DNA from: JAWQFO01 sp033436665
Lineage (GTDB): Bacteria > Pseudomonadota > Alphaproteobacteria > Rhodobacterales > Rhodobacteraceae
Assembly (NCBI RefSeq): GCF_033436665.1
Contig: NZ_JAWQFO010000001.1
Location: forward strand, 682,001-746,000
Length of the DNA: 64,000 bases
Reading direction: 5' to 3'
The notes beneath the pieces were generated by a model. It searched no databases and was not told where the DNA came from. It was given only the letters and a program-made list of their open reading frames with translations. Made by a program: the position numbers and the translations under genes. Of the stretch, positions 1-8,424 are shown one piece after another (the stretch's first letter is position 1; the number at the start of each line of letters is the position of its first letter).

Positions 1-165
1 GCGCAGTTCGACCTGCGGTCCGTCGGGCAGTTCGACACGCGGCGCCACGACATCGACCAGCGTCAGCTTGTCCACCGGCGCGTCGCCTAGCGTCCCTGCC
101 CCGGCCAGCGATTTGGCAAGCTTGGCGCCGACCATCCCGGCGCCTCCGATGATCATGATGTGCAT
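1..165 (-). CDS. denD: D-erythronate dehydrogenase-like NAD-dependent sugar epimerase/dehydrogenase (5' part only)
   Basis: Only the first 55 codons lie in the window; the gene continues past the left edge. The N-terminus MHIMIIGGAGMVGAKLA is the Rossmann nucleotide-binding GxxGxxG motif of extended short-chain dehydrogenases, followed by a helix and a second strand ending in LVDVV. This opening, with its early second Met and two-residue spacing, resembles DenD, which oxidises D-erythronate with NAD. The ATG at 165 is preceded by a strong GGAGGAG ribosome site. The symbol is inferred from the N-terminus alone; another NAD-dependent epimerase of the same fold is possible. Confidence 0.6.
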   Translation of the reverse strand, partial: MHIMIIGGAGMVGAKLAKSLAGAGTLGDAPVDKLTLVDVVAPRVELPDGPQVELR

Positions 166-305
166 GGCGTGTCTCCTCCGTTCCAACCGTGGCGCAGTAG
201 CAACCGCGGCCCAAGGACTGTCAAGGCCGGGCTCCACCGGCTAGCCCTTGACGCCGGACGCCGCGCGCGCGACCCCTTGCGCGACCACCTATCCGGAGCG
301 ATCCC

Positions 306-1229
306 ATGCAGACCGAGACCCTGACCACGCACGACGCCGAAGAAGACGCGCGCAACCGCGACATCAAGATCTACGTGAACGGCGAGATCGTTCACCGCGA
401 CGCGGCGAAGGTCTCTGTCTACGACAGCGGGTTCATGCTGGGCGACGGCATCTGGGAAGGCATGCGGCTTTACGACGGCACCTGGGCCTTCTTCGACGAG
501 CACATGGATCGCTTCTTCGACAGCTGCAAGACGATCTCGATGGAGGTCGGCATGGACCGCGCCGGCATCCTTGACGTGCTGAACCGCACCGCCGAGGCCA
601 ACGGGATGACCACGGACGTGCACTGCCGCCTGATGCTGACGCGCGGGGTCAAGGTGAAGCCGTTTCAGCACCCGTCGCTCAGCCGCTCCGGGCCGACGCT
701 GGTGGCGATCCTGGAACACTCGAAACCGCGCGAGGACCTGCAGAGCCAGGGCATCCGGCTCGCCACCGTGCCGCAGGTGCGCGGATTGCCGATGAGCCAG
801 GATCCCAAGCTCAACAGCCACTCCAAGCTCAACTGCATCATTGCCTGCCTGCAGGCCGAACAGGCGGGCGCGGACGAGGCGCTGATGCTCGACCCGCATG
901 GGTTCGTAAACACCACCAACGCCTGCAACTTCTTCATCGTGCGCCGGGGCGAGGTCTGGACCTCGACGGGCGACTACTGCATGAACGGCGTGACGCGCCA
1001 GAAGGTGATCGACCTCTGCCGCGCCAACGACATCCCCGCCTTCGAAAAGAACTTCTCGCTTTACGAGGCGCACGGCGCCGAAGAAGCGTTCCTGACCGGC
1101 ACATTCGGCGCGCAGACGCCGGTCGCCAGCATCGACGGCAAGCCTGTGGGGACCGGTGAGCGGCCGATGACGCGGCGCATCCGGCAGCTCTACAAGGAGC
1201 TGATCGCCAGCCACGTCGCAATCCGGTAG
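306..1229 (+). CDS. Class IV PLP-dependent aminotransferase (branched-chain or D-amino acid type)
   Basis: A 307-aa fold-type IV aminotransferase, normal in length for the family. The N-terminal beta domain begins at about residue 20 (KIYVNGEIVHRDAAKVSVYD), followed by the family pattern SGFMLGDGIWEG at 41-52. The Schiff-base lysine is probably K174 in NSHSKLN, with the phosphate-binding GVTRQKVIDLC loop near residues 230-240. It transfers amino groups between amino and keto acids using PLP in the cytoplasm. The substrate cannot be read from sequence: the C-terminal TGTFGAQTPV region fits both branched-chain and D-amino acid members. GGAG lies 8 bases before ATG 306. It stands alone, divergent from the denD-like gene. 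Confidence 0.85.
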   Translation: MQTETLTTHDAEEDARNRDIKIYVNGEIVHRDAAKVSVYDSGFMLGDGIWEGMRLYDGTWAFFDEHMDRFFDSCKTISMEVGMDRAGILDVLNRTAEANGMTTDVHCRLMLTRGVKVKPFQHPSLSRSGPTLVAILEHSKPREDLQSQGIRLATVPQVRGLPMSQDPKLNSHSKLNCIIACLQAEQAGADEALMLDPHGFVNTTNACNFFIVRRGEVWTSTGDYCMNGVTRQKVIDLCRANDIPAFEKNFSLYEAHGAEEAFLTGTFGAQTPVASIDGKPVGTGERPMTRRIRQLYKELIASHVAIR

Positions 1230-1324
1230 GTGGCGCGCGCCGCCCAAGCGGATTGTTGTTGGGACAAGCGTACGAGGAAAAAACCGGACGGTGTGACCTT
1301 GTTTACAGACCAGCCCCTAAGGCT

Positions 1325-1338
1325 CGGCTAGTGTCGGT
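1325..1338 (+). promoter_or_regulatory. CGGCTAGTGTCGGT block shared with 6543-6556 (promoter-like)
   Basis: This 14-base block is identical to the one at 6543-6556. Similarity continues downstream (gtaaacaggga here, gcaaaccggga there). Both copies lie 17-19 bases before an ATG, at 1358 and 6574. TAGTGT could serve as a -10 element, but no convincing -35 is visible. The function is inferred. Confidence 0.4.
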
Positions 1339-1357
1339 GTAAACAGGGAGCATCGAC

Positions 1358-1459
1358 ATGATCACCGCATCCGCCACCGCATCGAAGGTCTTTCGCAACG
1401 TCGCCATCGCCGTCCGCCAGTGCATCCGAATGCAGGAAAGCGTCGACCGCCTGCACTGA
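1358..1459 (+). CDS. Small hypothetical protein (33 aa)
   Basis: ATG at 1358 follows GGGAG at a 7-base spacing. It opens a 33-codon frame ending in TGA at 1457-1459. The peptide begins MITASATASKVF and ends VDRLH; a basic amphipathic stretch (KVFRNVAIAVRQCIRMQ) fills the middle. It is too short for homology-free assignment and I do not recognise it. The promoter-like block just upstream and good ribosome site favour translation. It could instead be a chance frame in a 280-bp gap between two convergent genes. Confidence 0.4.
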   Translation: MITASATASKVFRNVAIAVRQCIRMQESVDRLH

Positions 1460-1507
1460 CCGCTTCGGCCCGGACGGCACTGACGCCGGTTCCGCCCCGC
1501 AAGTTCT

Positions 1508-2119
1508 CTAGCCCAGCAGGACCCGTCGCGAAATCTCCGCAAGCAACCGATCTTCCTCGAGCGGTGCCTCGGAGATCTCCGCCTTTCCATCCATCGAGAG
1601 CGATGCGTGCCCGTGCACGAAGCTCCACAGCATGTAGGAGCGGAACTGGCATACCGGGTCGTCCTGCGTTGTCGCGAGACAATCGGCGACGGCCCGCTGC
1701 AGGATGCCGAAGGTGTCGCACCCGACCGCCCGCATCATCTCGCGCTTGTCCTCGGTATCGACCTGGCCGAATGTCAGCCGGAAAACGCCCGGCTCATCGC
1801 GGGCGAACCCGACATAGGCCCGGCCCATCGCCGTGACCCGCGCGAGACCGTCATCGGCAACCTTTGCCGCCTCCGCCTCCATCCTGTCTCCAAGCCGGAA
1901 TAGCCCGTCGACCGCCACAGCGACAAGGATTTCCTGCTTGTCCTTGAAGTGCTTGTACGGTGCAGCACTGCTGACTCCGGCACGGCGGCAGGCCTCGGCG
2001 ATCGAAAAACCGTCGAAGCCCTTCTCCTCCACAAGCTCTCTGACCGCCGCGACGAGATGGGCGCGCAGGTCGCCGTGGTGATAGCCGGTTTTCTCGCTCA
2101 CGAGGGTGCCAGGCAGCAT
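1508..2119 (-). CDS. TetR-family transcriptional repressor of the adjacent RND efflux genes
   Basis: A 203-aa TetR-type regulator. The N-terminal three-helix DNA-binding domain spans about residues 12-60, with the helix-turn-helix around FSIAEACRRAGVSSAAPYKHF and the usual KDKQEIL continuation. The ligand-binding, dimerising half follows. ATG 2119 is preceded by CGGAG. The gene is divergent from an RND adaptor-permease pair, and the 74-bp gap holds a highly symmetric operator, so it very probably represses both itself and the pump until a pump substrate binds. Regulation is inferred from layout; the inducer is unknown. Confidence 0.9.
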   Translation of the reverse strand: MLPGTLVSEKTGYHHGDLRAHLVAAVRELVEEKGFDGFSIAEACRRAGVSSAAPYKHFKDKQEILVAVAVDGLFRLGDRMEAEAAKVADDGLARVTAMGRAYVGFARDEPGVFRLTFGQVDTEDKREMMRAVGCDTFGILQRAVADCLATTQDDPVCQFRSYMLWSFVHGHASLSMDGKAEISEAPLEEDRLLAEISRRVLLG

Positions 2120-2140
2120 GTTTCGACTCCGTCGTTGACT

Positions 2141-2178
2141 AAGTTAGTATCTCTAACATATGTTAGAGGCGCTAACTT
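2141..2178. promoter_or_regulatory. Symmetric double TetR operator between regulator and efflux genes
   Basis: Two copies of GTTAG-N5-CTAAC lie at 2143-2157 and 2162-2176. Between them they create a perfect 18-bp palindrome, CTCTAACATATGTTAGAG, at 2151-2168, with outer arms AAGTTAG (2141-2147) and CTAACTT (2172-2178). The entire 38-bp block is symmetric about 2159.5. This fits two TetR dimers binding the divergent promoter. Confidence 0.8.
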
Positions 2179-2193
2179 TGAAAGGTCACTCGC

Positions 2194-3354
2194 ATGAACG
2201 ACCGTAACGTCGCAACGCCCGGGACCAAAGGGCTTTTCGGAAAACTCGTCGCTCTTGCCCTGACACTTGGTGTCGTGGCAGCCGCAGTCGCGGCTGTCGC
2301 CGGGCTCACCGCAATCCTCGGCGCGCGGGCGGACGCGGTGGCGGGACCGGCACCCGCGCCGCTGACGCAGGTCCGTGCAATGACCGCCGAACGCACCGAC
2401 GGATTCACCGTCACGCGCCGCTTCGCCGGCCAGATCGAACCGGCCCGAACCGCGGCGCTGGGGTTCGAGGTATCGGGCGAGATCACCGAGATACTCGTCG
2501 ACGAAGGTCAACGCGTGGCGCAAGGCGCCCTTCTTGCGCGGCTCGACACGGACCTGCTCGACGCGGACCGCGCGCGGCTCGCGGCCAGCCGCAAGGCGCT
2601 GGAAGCACAGGCTGAGCTGGCACGGCTGACGACGGAACGGCAGTCGGCGCTGCAAAGCCGCGGGTTCGCCGCGGCGCAGGCGCTAGACAACGCCCGGCTG
2701 GGACTGGCCGAGATCGAGGCGCGGCTGACCGAGGTCGATGCCTCGATTGCGCGGCTCGACGTGCTGGACGCACAATCCGAACTCCGCGCGCCCTTCGACG
2801 GCCGCGTCGGCGACATCGCGATCGACACCGGCACCGTCGTGGCGCCGGGCCAGACCGTTCTGGCCCTGCTCGAAGACGGCCCGGCGCTGTTCCGCGTGGG
2901 GCTCGATCCCGCCCTAGCCGATGAGGTCGCCGGACTGGGTCCGACGCGCCTGCACATCGCGGGTCGCGTTCATGACGCGGAATTCGCCGGCTTCCGGCCC
3001 GATCTTGATCCGCGGACCCGGACGCGCACGGCGCTCTTCGAGGTCGACGGCGCCGGGGCGGCCTATCTGCAAAGCGGCACGCTGGAGATCGAAACCGAGC
3101 TTGCCGGCAGAGGCTACGCCCTGCCCGTCTCCGCGCTGCAGGACGGGATTCGCGGCCTCTGGACCGTGCTGGTGCTGACGCCCGAGACGGACGGCACCTA
3201 CCGCGTCGCGACCGAAGCGGTCGAGATCCTACACGCCGACGAGACCCGCGCCTTCGTCCAGGGCACTCTCTCGGACGGCGCGCTGATCGTCGGCGACGGC
3301 GTACATCGCGTGGTGCCGGGCGACCGCGTGACGCTCGCCGGGGCTCCGGGCTGA
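2194..3354 (+). CDS. RND efflux periplasmic adaptor subunit (membrane fusion protein)
   Basis: A 386-aa adaptor linking an inner-membrane RND pump to an outer-membrane channel. An N-terminal membrane anchor spans about residues 17-42. It is followed by a first lipoyl half (AALGFEVSGEITEILVDEGQRVAQGALLARLD), an alpha-helical hairpin near 115-185, the second lipoyl half with DTGTVVAPGQTVLALL, then beta-barrel and membrane-proximal domains. The stop codon overlaps the start of the permease gene by one base (TGATG), so the two are translated together. Expression is probably controlled by the divergent TetR gene. No outer-membrane factor is encoded next to the pair. Confidence 0.9.
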   Translation: MNDRNVATPGTKGLFGKLVALALTLGVVAAAVAAVAGLTAILGARADAVAGPAPAPLTQVRAMTAERTDGFTVTRRFAGQIEPARTAALGFEVSGEITEILVDEGQRVAQGALLARLDTDLLDADRARLAASRKALEAQAELARLTTERQSALQSRGFAAAQALDNARLGLAEIEARLTEVDASIARLDVLDAQSELRAPFDGRVGDIAIDTGTVVAPGQTVLALLEDGPALFRVGLDPALADEVAGLGPTRLHIAGRVHDAEFAGFRPDLDPRTRTRTALFEVDGAGAAYLQSGTLEIETELAGRGYALPVSALQDGIRGLWTVLVLTPETDGTYRVATEAVEILHADETRAFVQGTLSDGALIVGDGVHRVVPGDRVTLAGAPG

Positions 3355-6300
3355 TGGAAACCCTGACCTTCCGCCAGCCCCGTCTGGTCGCGCTGGCCCT
3401 GCTGGTCATCATCGCCGCCGGCGTTTCCTCTCTGCTTGCCATCGGCCGGCAAGAGGATCCGACGATCACCAACCTTTTCGGCACCGTCACGACGGTGTTT
3501 CCGGGGGCCGACCCCAGGCGTGTGGAATCGCTGGTGACCTCCGAGATCGAGGACGTGCTGCGCCAGATCCCGGAGGTGGATGTCATCGAAAGCGTCTCCG
3601 CCACCGGCATCTCGGTGGTCACCGTCGAGCTTGGGGCGACCGTGCCCGATGACGCGATCGAAGGTATCTGGTCGGAAATCCGCGACGATCTGGCCGATGT
3701 TGCCGCCACCTTTCCCGCGGACGTGCAAGAGCCCGATTTCGACACCGACAACGGCGCCTTCGCGGCGATCTTGGCCCTGCGCGCCGCCGACCCGGCGACG
3801 CCCCTTACCCTTCTCGGGCGCTATGCCGAGGACATCGCGCAAAAGCTGCGCAACATTTCCGGTACCGAACAGGTCGAGATCTACGGCGCCCCGGAAGAAG
3901 AGGTGCTGGTCACGCTCGACCCCGAACGCAGCGCGGCGCTGGGGCTGAGTGCCGGGGATGTCTCGCGCGCCGTGGCCGCCGCAGACAGCCGCGGACAGGC
4001 CGGCAGGCTGCGCGGCGATGCCGGCGACTATCTGGTCAACGTCGAAGGCGAGGTCGACGCCCTCGACCGGCTGCGCGAGGTGATCCTGCGCGAAGGCGCG
4101 GATGGCAGCGTGACCCGGCTCGACCAGGTAGCCAAGGTGACCCGCGGACCGCGCCTGCCCTCCTCCGAACTGGCGCTGGTCGACGGCACGCCCGCCGTGC
4201 TGGTCGCCGCCAAGCTCGAATCCGGGCGCCAGGTCGATGTCTGGGCCGGACAGGTCCGGGACGAGATCGCCACCTATCGCGCCGACCTGCCCGAAGGGCT
4301 CGCGCTCGATCAGATCTTCGACCAGAGCGCCTATACCGCCGAGCGCCTCGCCGAAGTCGGCCTCAACATGGCGATCGGGGTGGCGCTGGTGGTCGCGGTC
4401 CTGCTGGTCACGCTCGGCCTGCGCTCGGCGATGATCGTGGCGCTGATCCTGCCCGTCGTCACCCTGGCGACGCTTTTCACCATGAACCTGATCGGCCTGC
4501 CGATCCACCAGATGTCGGTCACCGGCCTGATCGTGGCCCTGGGGCTGCTGGTCGACGCCGCCATCGTGATGACCGACGAGGTCGGCCAGCGCCTTGCGGC
4601 CGGCCTGTCGCGCCGCCGCGCGGTCTCCGAGGCGGTCCGTCGGCTTTTTGCGCCGCTGCTCGCCTCGACGGTCACCACCGCGCTGTCTTTCACGCCGCTG
4701 ATCCTGCTGCCGGGCGCCCCGGGCGACTTCGTCGGCGCCATCGCCATCGCCGTCGTCACGATGCTGTGGTGGTCCTTCGTGATCGCCATCACCCTGACCC
4801 CCGCCATCGCCGGCTGGTTCCTGCCGGACGGCGCAGGCGCACGCCGCGGCGAAGGTCTGCCGGGGCGCCTCTTCGCCCGCTCGATCCTCTGGGCGGTCGA
4901 GAACCCGGTGAAATCTGTGGCCCTGTCGCTGGTCCTGCCGGTCACCGGCTTTCTGAGCCTGCCGACGCTGACCGCGCAATTCTTTCCCGGCGTCGACCGC
5001 GACCAGTTCACGCTCGAGGTCGACATGGCCCCCGGCACGGCCATCGCGGCCACCCGCGACAGCGTCGACCGTCTCGATGCCGCCCTGCGCGGCGATGCGC
5101 GCGTCACCTCGGTCACCTGGCTGATTGGCCGCTCGGCACCGCCCTTCTACTACAACGTCATCGGCAACCGCGAGGATGCGCCGGGCCATGCCCATGCGCT
5201 GGTGACCACGTCCTCTCCGGACGCCACCGAGAGCCTGCTGTTCGAACTCGAGCGCGACCTCGCGCACGCCGCGCCCGAGGCGCAGGTCCTGGTCCGCGGT
5301 CTGGTACAGGGGCCGCCGGTCGCGGCCCCGGTCGAGGTGCGCATCGTCGGCGACAACCTCGAAACCCTGCGCGAGCTTGGAGACGCCGCGCGCACCGTCA
5401 TGGCGCAGGTCGACGCGATCAGCGTCGCGCGCAGCACCATCGGGGCGGGAGCGCCGAAGCTGGCGGTTGCCGTCGACGAGGCGCAGGCCCAACGGCTCGG
5501 GCTCGACCTTGGCGGCATCGCGCGCCAGCTCAATGCCGGGCTCGAGGGCGTGACCGGCGGCGCGCTGGTCGAGGGCACCGAGCAGATCCCCGTCCGCGTG
5601 CGCCTTGGCGACGATGTCCGCGGCGACCTGCAACGTGTCCGCGACCTGCCGATCCTGCCGCCGGACGCCGCGGCGCTGTCGGCCGAAGGGCGCTGGCCGG
5701 CGCTGCCGCTGTCGGCCATCGCCACGGTGGACCTCGTGCCGGCCGCCTCCAGCATAACCCGGCGCAATTCCGAGCGGGTGAACTCGGTGCAGGGATTCGT
5801 GCAGCGGGCCGTGCTGCCCGAGGAGGCGCTGGCGCAGGTGCGTGCGGCGCTCGATGCCGAAGGCTTCGCCCTGCCCCGCGGCTACCGGCTCGAGATCGGG
5901 GGCGACAGCGACGCGCGCAACGACACGCTCAACGACCTCTTCGCCTCGCTCGGGCTGATCGTCACGCTCTCGATCGCGGCCATCGCGCTGACGTTCAACT
6001 CGTTCCGCCTGACCGGCGTGGCGCTGGTCGTCTGCGGGCTTGCCGCGGGTCTGAGCCTGCTGGCGCTCGCGATCTTCCAGTACCCGTTCGGGATCACCGC
6101 GATCATCGGTGTGATCGGCTCCATCGGCGTGTCGATCAATGCCGCCATCATCATCCTGACCGGCCTGAAGGCAGACAGCGCCGCACGCCAGGGGGACCGC
6201 AGCGCCATGGCCGCGGTGGTGGGCCGATCCGCGCGCCATATCGTGTCGACGACGATCACGACCTTCGGAGGATTCCTGCCGCTGATCCTGGCCGGAGGCG

Positions 6301-6485
6301 GTTTCTGGCCGCCATTCGCCATGGCCGTCGCCGGCGGAGTGCTGTTGTCGACCGTCGTCTCGTTCTACTTCACGCCGCCGATGTTCGCGCTGGTCTATGC
6401 CCGCCGGCCGGAACGGCGCGAGATCCTGACCTTGCGCGAGAGCGACCGGATCTACCCGCTCGACCTGCGCCCGGCGGCTGAGTAA
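3354..6485 (+). CDS. RND-family efflux pump permease
   Basis: At 1043 aa it has the standard RND length and plan: TM1 at about residues 10-30, a large periplasmic loop, TM2-6 at about 330-480, TM7 near 520, a second large loop, and TM8-12 from about 860. The TM4 segment LGLLVDAAIVMTDEV carries the acidic residues (near 401 and 408) expected for proton relay. It is an AcrB/MdtB-like trimeric antiporter exporting hydrophobic compounds. Substrates cannot be deduced. The very long open frames antisense to it reflect base composition, not genes. Confidence 0.93.
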   Translation: METLTFRQPRLVALALLVIIAAGVSSLLAIGRQEDPTITNLFGTVTTVFPGADPRRVESLVTSEIEDVLRQIPEVDVIESVSATGISVVTVELGATVPDDAIEGIWSEIRDDLADVAATFPADVQEPDFDTDNGAFAAILALRAADPATPLTLLGRYAEDIAQKLRNISGTEQVEIYGAPEEEVLVTLDPERSAALGLSAGDVSRAVAAADSRGQAGRLRGDAGDYLVNVEGEVDALDRLREVILREGADGSVTRLDQVAKVTRGPRLPSSELALVDGTPAVLVAAKLESGRQVDVWAGQVRDEIATYRADLPEGLALDQIFDQSAYTAERLAEVGLNMAIGVALVVAVLLVTLGLRSAMIVALILPVVTLATLFTMNLIGLPIHQMSVTGLIVALGLLVDAAIVMTDEVGQRLAAGLSRRRAVSEAVRRLFAPLLASTVTTALSFTPLILLPGAPGDFVGAIAIAVVTMLWWSFVIAITLTPAIAGWFLPDGAGARRGEGLPGRLFARSILWAVENPVKSVALSLVLPVTGFLSLPTLTAQFFPGVDRDQFTLEVDMAPGTAIAATRDSVDRLDAALRGDARVTSVTWLIGRSAPPFYYNVIGNREDAPGHAHALVTTSSPDATESLLFELERDLAHAAPEAQVLVRGLVQGPPVAAPVEVRIVGDNLETLRELGDAARTVMAQVDAISVARSTIGAGAPKLAVAVDEAQAQRLGLDLGGIARQLNAGLEGVTGGALVEGTEQIPVRVRLGDDVRGDLQRVRDLPILPPDAAALSAEGRWPALPLSAIATVDLVPAASSITRRNSERVNSVQGFVQRAVLPEEALAQVRAALDAEGFALPRGYRLEIGGDSDARNDTLNDLFASLGLIVTLSIAAIALTFNSFRLTGVALVVCGLAAGLSLLALAIFQYPFGITAIIGVIGSIGVSINAAIIILTGLKADSAARQGDRSAMAAVVGRSARHIVSTTITTFGGFLPLILAGGGFWPPFAMAVAGGVLLSTVVSFYFTPPMFALVYARRPERREILTLRESDRIYPLDLRPAAE

Positions 6486-6542
6486 CGCACGACACACATC
6501 TTGCGCCGGGCCCGGTCCGGACCTGTTCGCTGTCAGGCCGCG

Positions 6543-6556
6543 CGGCTAGTGTCGGT
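6543..6556 (+). promoter_or_regulatory. Second copy of the CGGCTAGTGTCGGT block
   Basis: Identical over 14 bases to 1325-1338 and at nearly the same distance (17 bases) from the next ATG. It probably belongs to the promoter or leader of the glycosyltransferase-like gene at 6574. The role is inferred from position only. Confidence 0.4.
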
Positions 6557-6573
6557 CGCAAACCGGGACTGCC

Positions 6574-7584
6574 ATGACTCTGCCAGCGCACCAGACCGCC
6601 CCCGAGGGCTTCGACGTCGTGATCGTGGCGCAGCGCGGACGGCTGTCCTACGAAGCGCTGCTATTCGCCGCCTCGCTGCGGCATTCCAGCCCGCGCTTTG
6701 CCGGGAGGCTGCTCGTCGCCGAACCTGAGCCCGGCCCACTCTGGGAGAAGGACCCGCGCATCAGCGACCCTGATGTCCGGTCCGCGCTCGCTGATCTGGG
6801 CGCCGAGATCGTGCCCTTCGAGACCCAGCATTTCGGAGACACCTACCCGACCGGCAACAAGATCGAGATGCTGGCCGCACTGCCCGAGCAGAGACCTTTC
6901 GTGTTCTTCGACAGCGACACGCTGATCACCGGGGACCTCATGGAGGTGCCTTTCGACTTCAACCGTCCCTCCGCCTCGCTGCGGCGCGAAGGCACTTGGC
7001 CGCGCCCGGAACTCTACGGCCCGGGCTACGCGAGCATCTGGAAGGCGCTCTACGACCGCTTCGGGCTCGACTTCGCAAGCTCGCTCGACCCTACGCAGCC
7101 GGACGAGTACTGGGAAAGATACCTCTACTTCAATGCCGGCGTCTTCTATCACGCCTGTCCGCGCCGGTTCGGGGACCGGTTCCTCGCCTACGCGCGCGAG
7201 ATCCGCGATGCACCGCCACCCGAGCTTTGCGCGCAACCGTTGCTGCCCTGGCTCGACCAGATCGCGCTGCCGCTGGTGATCCATTCCCTCGGCGGTGGGC
7301 GTGATGCGCTGCAGCCGGGCTATATCGACGCCGAAATAAGCTGCCATTACCGCGCCATGCCGCTGCTCTATGCGCGTGAGCCGGACCGCACGGTCGATCT
7401 GCTGGAAACCATCGCCGCGCCGAACCGTCTGAAGAAGGTTCTGAAGCGCCACGAGCCGTTTCGACGCTTCATCTACCAGGGTCGCGGACGGAAGGTGCGC
7501 GCGCTCTTCAACCGCACCGACCTGCCGCGCCGCGAGCAGGCGATCCGCAATCGCATCAGATCCGCGGGGCTCTGGATACGCTAG
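6574..7584 (+). CDS. Glycosyltransferase-like (GT-A fold) protein of unknown acceptor
   Basis: A 336-aa protein. After an N-terminal strand (GFDVVIVAQRGRLSYEALLFAASLR) it carries FVFFDSDTLITGDL near residues 108-121. This looks like the DxD nucleotide-sugar and metal site of GT-A transferases, and YLYFNAGVFYHACP near 185-200 resembles the second half of such folds (glycogenin/GT8-like NxGV). The basic C-terminus (KKVLKRHEPFRRFIYQGRGRK) may bind membranes or nucleic acid. It has no signal peptide and no operon partner. The transferase assignment is inferred from motifs; the sugar and acceptor are unknown. Confidence 0.6.
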   Translation: MTLPAHQTAPEGFDVVIVAQRGRLSYEALLFAASLRHSSPRFAGRLLVAEPEPGPLWEKDPRISDPDVRSALADLGAEIVPFETQHFGDTYPTGNKIEMLAALPEQRPFVFFDSDTLITGDLMEVPFDFNRPSASLRREGTWPRPELYGPGYASIWKALYDRFGLDFASSLDPTQPDEYWERYLYFNAGVFYHACPRRFGDRFLAYAREIRDAPPPELCAQPLLPWLDQIALPLVIHSLGGGRDALQPGYIDAEISCHYRAMPLLYAREPDRTVDLLETIAAPNRLKKVLKRHEPFRRFIYQGRGRKVRALFNRTDLPRREQAIRNRIRSAGLWIR

Positions 7585-7599
7585 CCGCACCCGCGCCGG

Positions 7600-8283
7600 T
7601 CATTCGGAAGGCGGCTTTTCGAGCAGCGTGTAGGTCGTGACCAGCGCGTCCGGGGTCTGGCCCCGCATGATCCGGCCCTTCTCGTTGCGCTTCGACCGTG
7701 CCCCGACCGCACGCTTGACCAGCCGCCCGAGCTGCTGGTTGAGCGAGACCCGCGTGCGCGCGGCTGCGCGCGCCGGGGCGCCGGCGACATCGGTGGCGTT
7801 GCGGTAATGCTGCATCAGCGCCTCGTCCTGCTCGGCCGCGCGGAACACGGTCAGGATGAACTGGTCGTCGAAGTGCCCCTCGGCCTCGAGCTTGCGCGCC
7901 AGATCCACGAAGCTGTCGATCACAAGACGCTTGGATTGCAGCCGCAGCGCCAGAGGATCGCCTTTGGGCGCCGAGAGCAGGATGTGGTTCTCGACCATCT
8001 TCTGCATGAAATGCGCCATGTCCATGCCGATGGAGCGTGCCTGCTCCTCGACGAAACGCCGGACCGGGGTTTCGAGGGTGAAGGAGATCGTCGAGGCCTG
8101 CTCGAGCCGTTCGAGCCGTCGGCGCCGGCGTTCGGCGCGCGCTTCGGCCGTCTCGGGAGCGGGTTGCGTGACTTCTTCGGAGGCGATTGCAGAGGCCCGC
8201 TCGCGCGTTGCGCGTTCGGCCTGGTCGGCCGCGCCGGTTCCGGAAACGGCTTTCGTGAGAATGGTTTCGCCGGTCTCGTCCAT
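7600..8283 (-). CDS. Hypothetical protein with ribbon-helix-helix-like segment
   Basis: A 227-aa protein that I do not recognise. The first 65 residues are charged and probably disordered, ending in an Arg-rich stretch (ERRRRRLERLEQ). Residues about 65-105 read as one beta strand (TISFTL) followed by two helices (PVRRFVEEQARSIGMDMAHFM, then KMVENHIL), the order of a ribbon-helix-helix DNA-binding unit. The C-terminal third is basic. AGGGAGG precedes ATG 8283. The gene diverges from metY. A DNA-binding role is only inferred; an adaptor or scaffold role is equally possible. Confidence 0.55.
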   Translation of the reverse strand: MDETGETILTKAVSGTGAADQAERATRERASAIASEEVTQPAPETAEARAERRRRRLERLEQASTISFTLETPVRRFVEEQARSIGMDMAHFMQKMVENHILLSAPKGDPLALRLQSKRLVIDSFVDLARKLEAEGHFDDQFILTVFRAAEQDEALMQHYRNATDVAGAPARAAARTRVSLNQQLGRLVKRAVGARSKRNEKGRIMRGQTPDALVTTYTLLEKPPSE

Positions 8284-8424
8284 GGCACAAGCCTCCCTGC
8301 CAACATACTTGTGTGATATGCCGGCGAACCGGACCTGTCAATCCGCGGGCCGGTGTCGCCAGCCTTGTGCGGGCCCGGGCCATCGCCTAACCATGTGCCG
8401 AACGACAGAGCGAGGAGACCCCAC

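Noticed and set aside
3198..6497. Very long open frame antisense to the RND permease (about 1100 codons)
   Set aside because: High-GC codon bias leaves the antisense frame free of stops; the translation is Arg/Asp/Gly-rich with no fold-like pattern, while the sense strand is a clear RND protein.
8284..8424. SAM riboswitch upstream of metY
   Set aside because: I could not find the SAM-II or SAM/SAH core pattern; a covariance model search would settle it.
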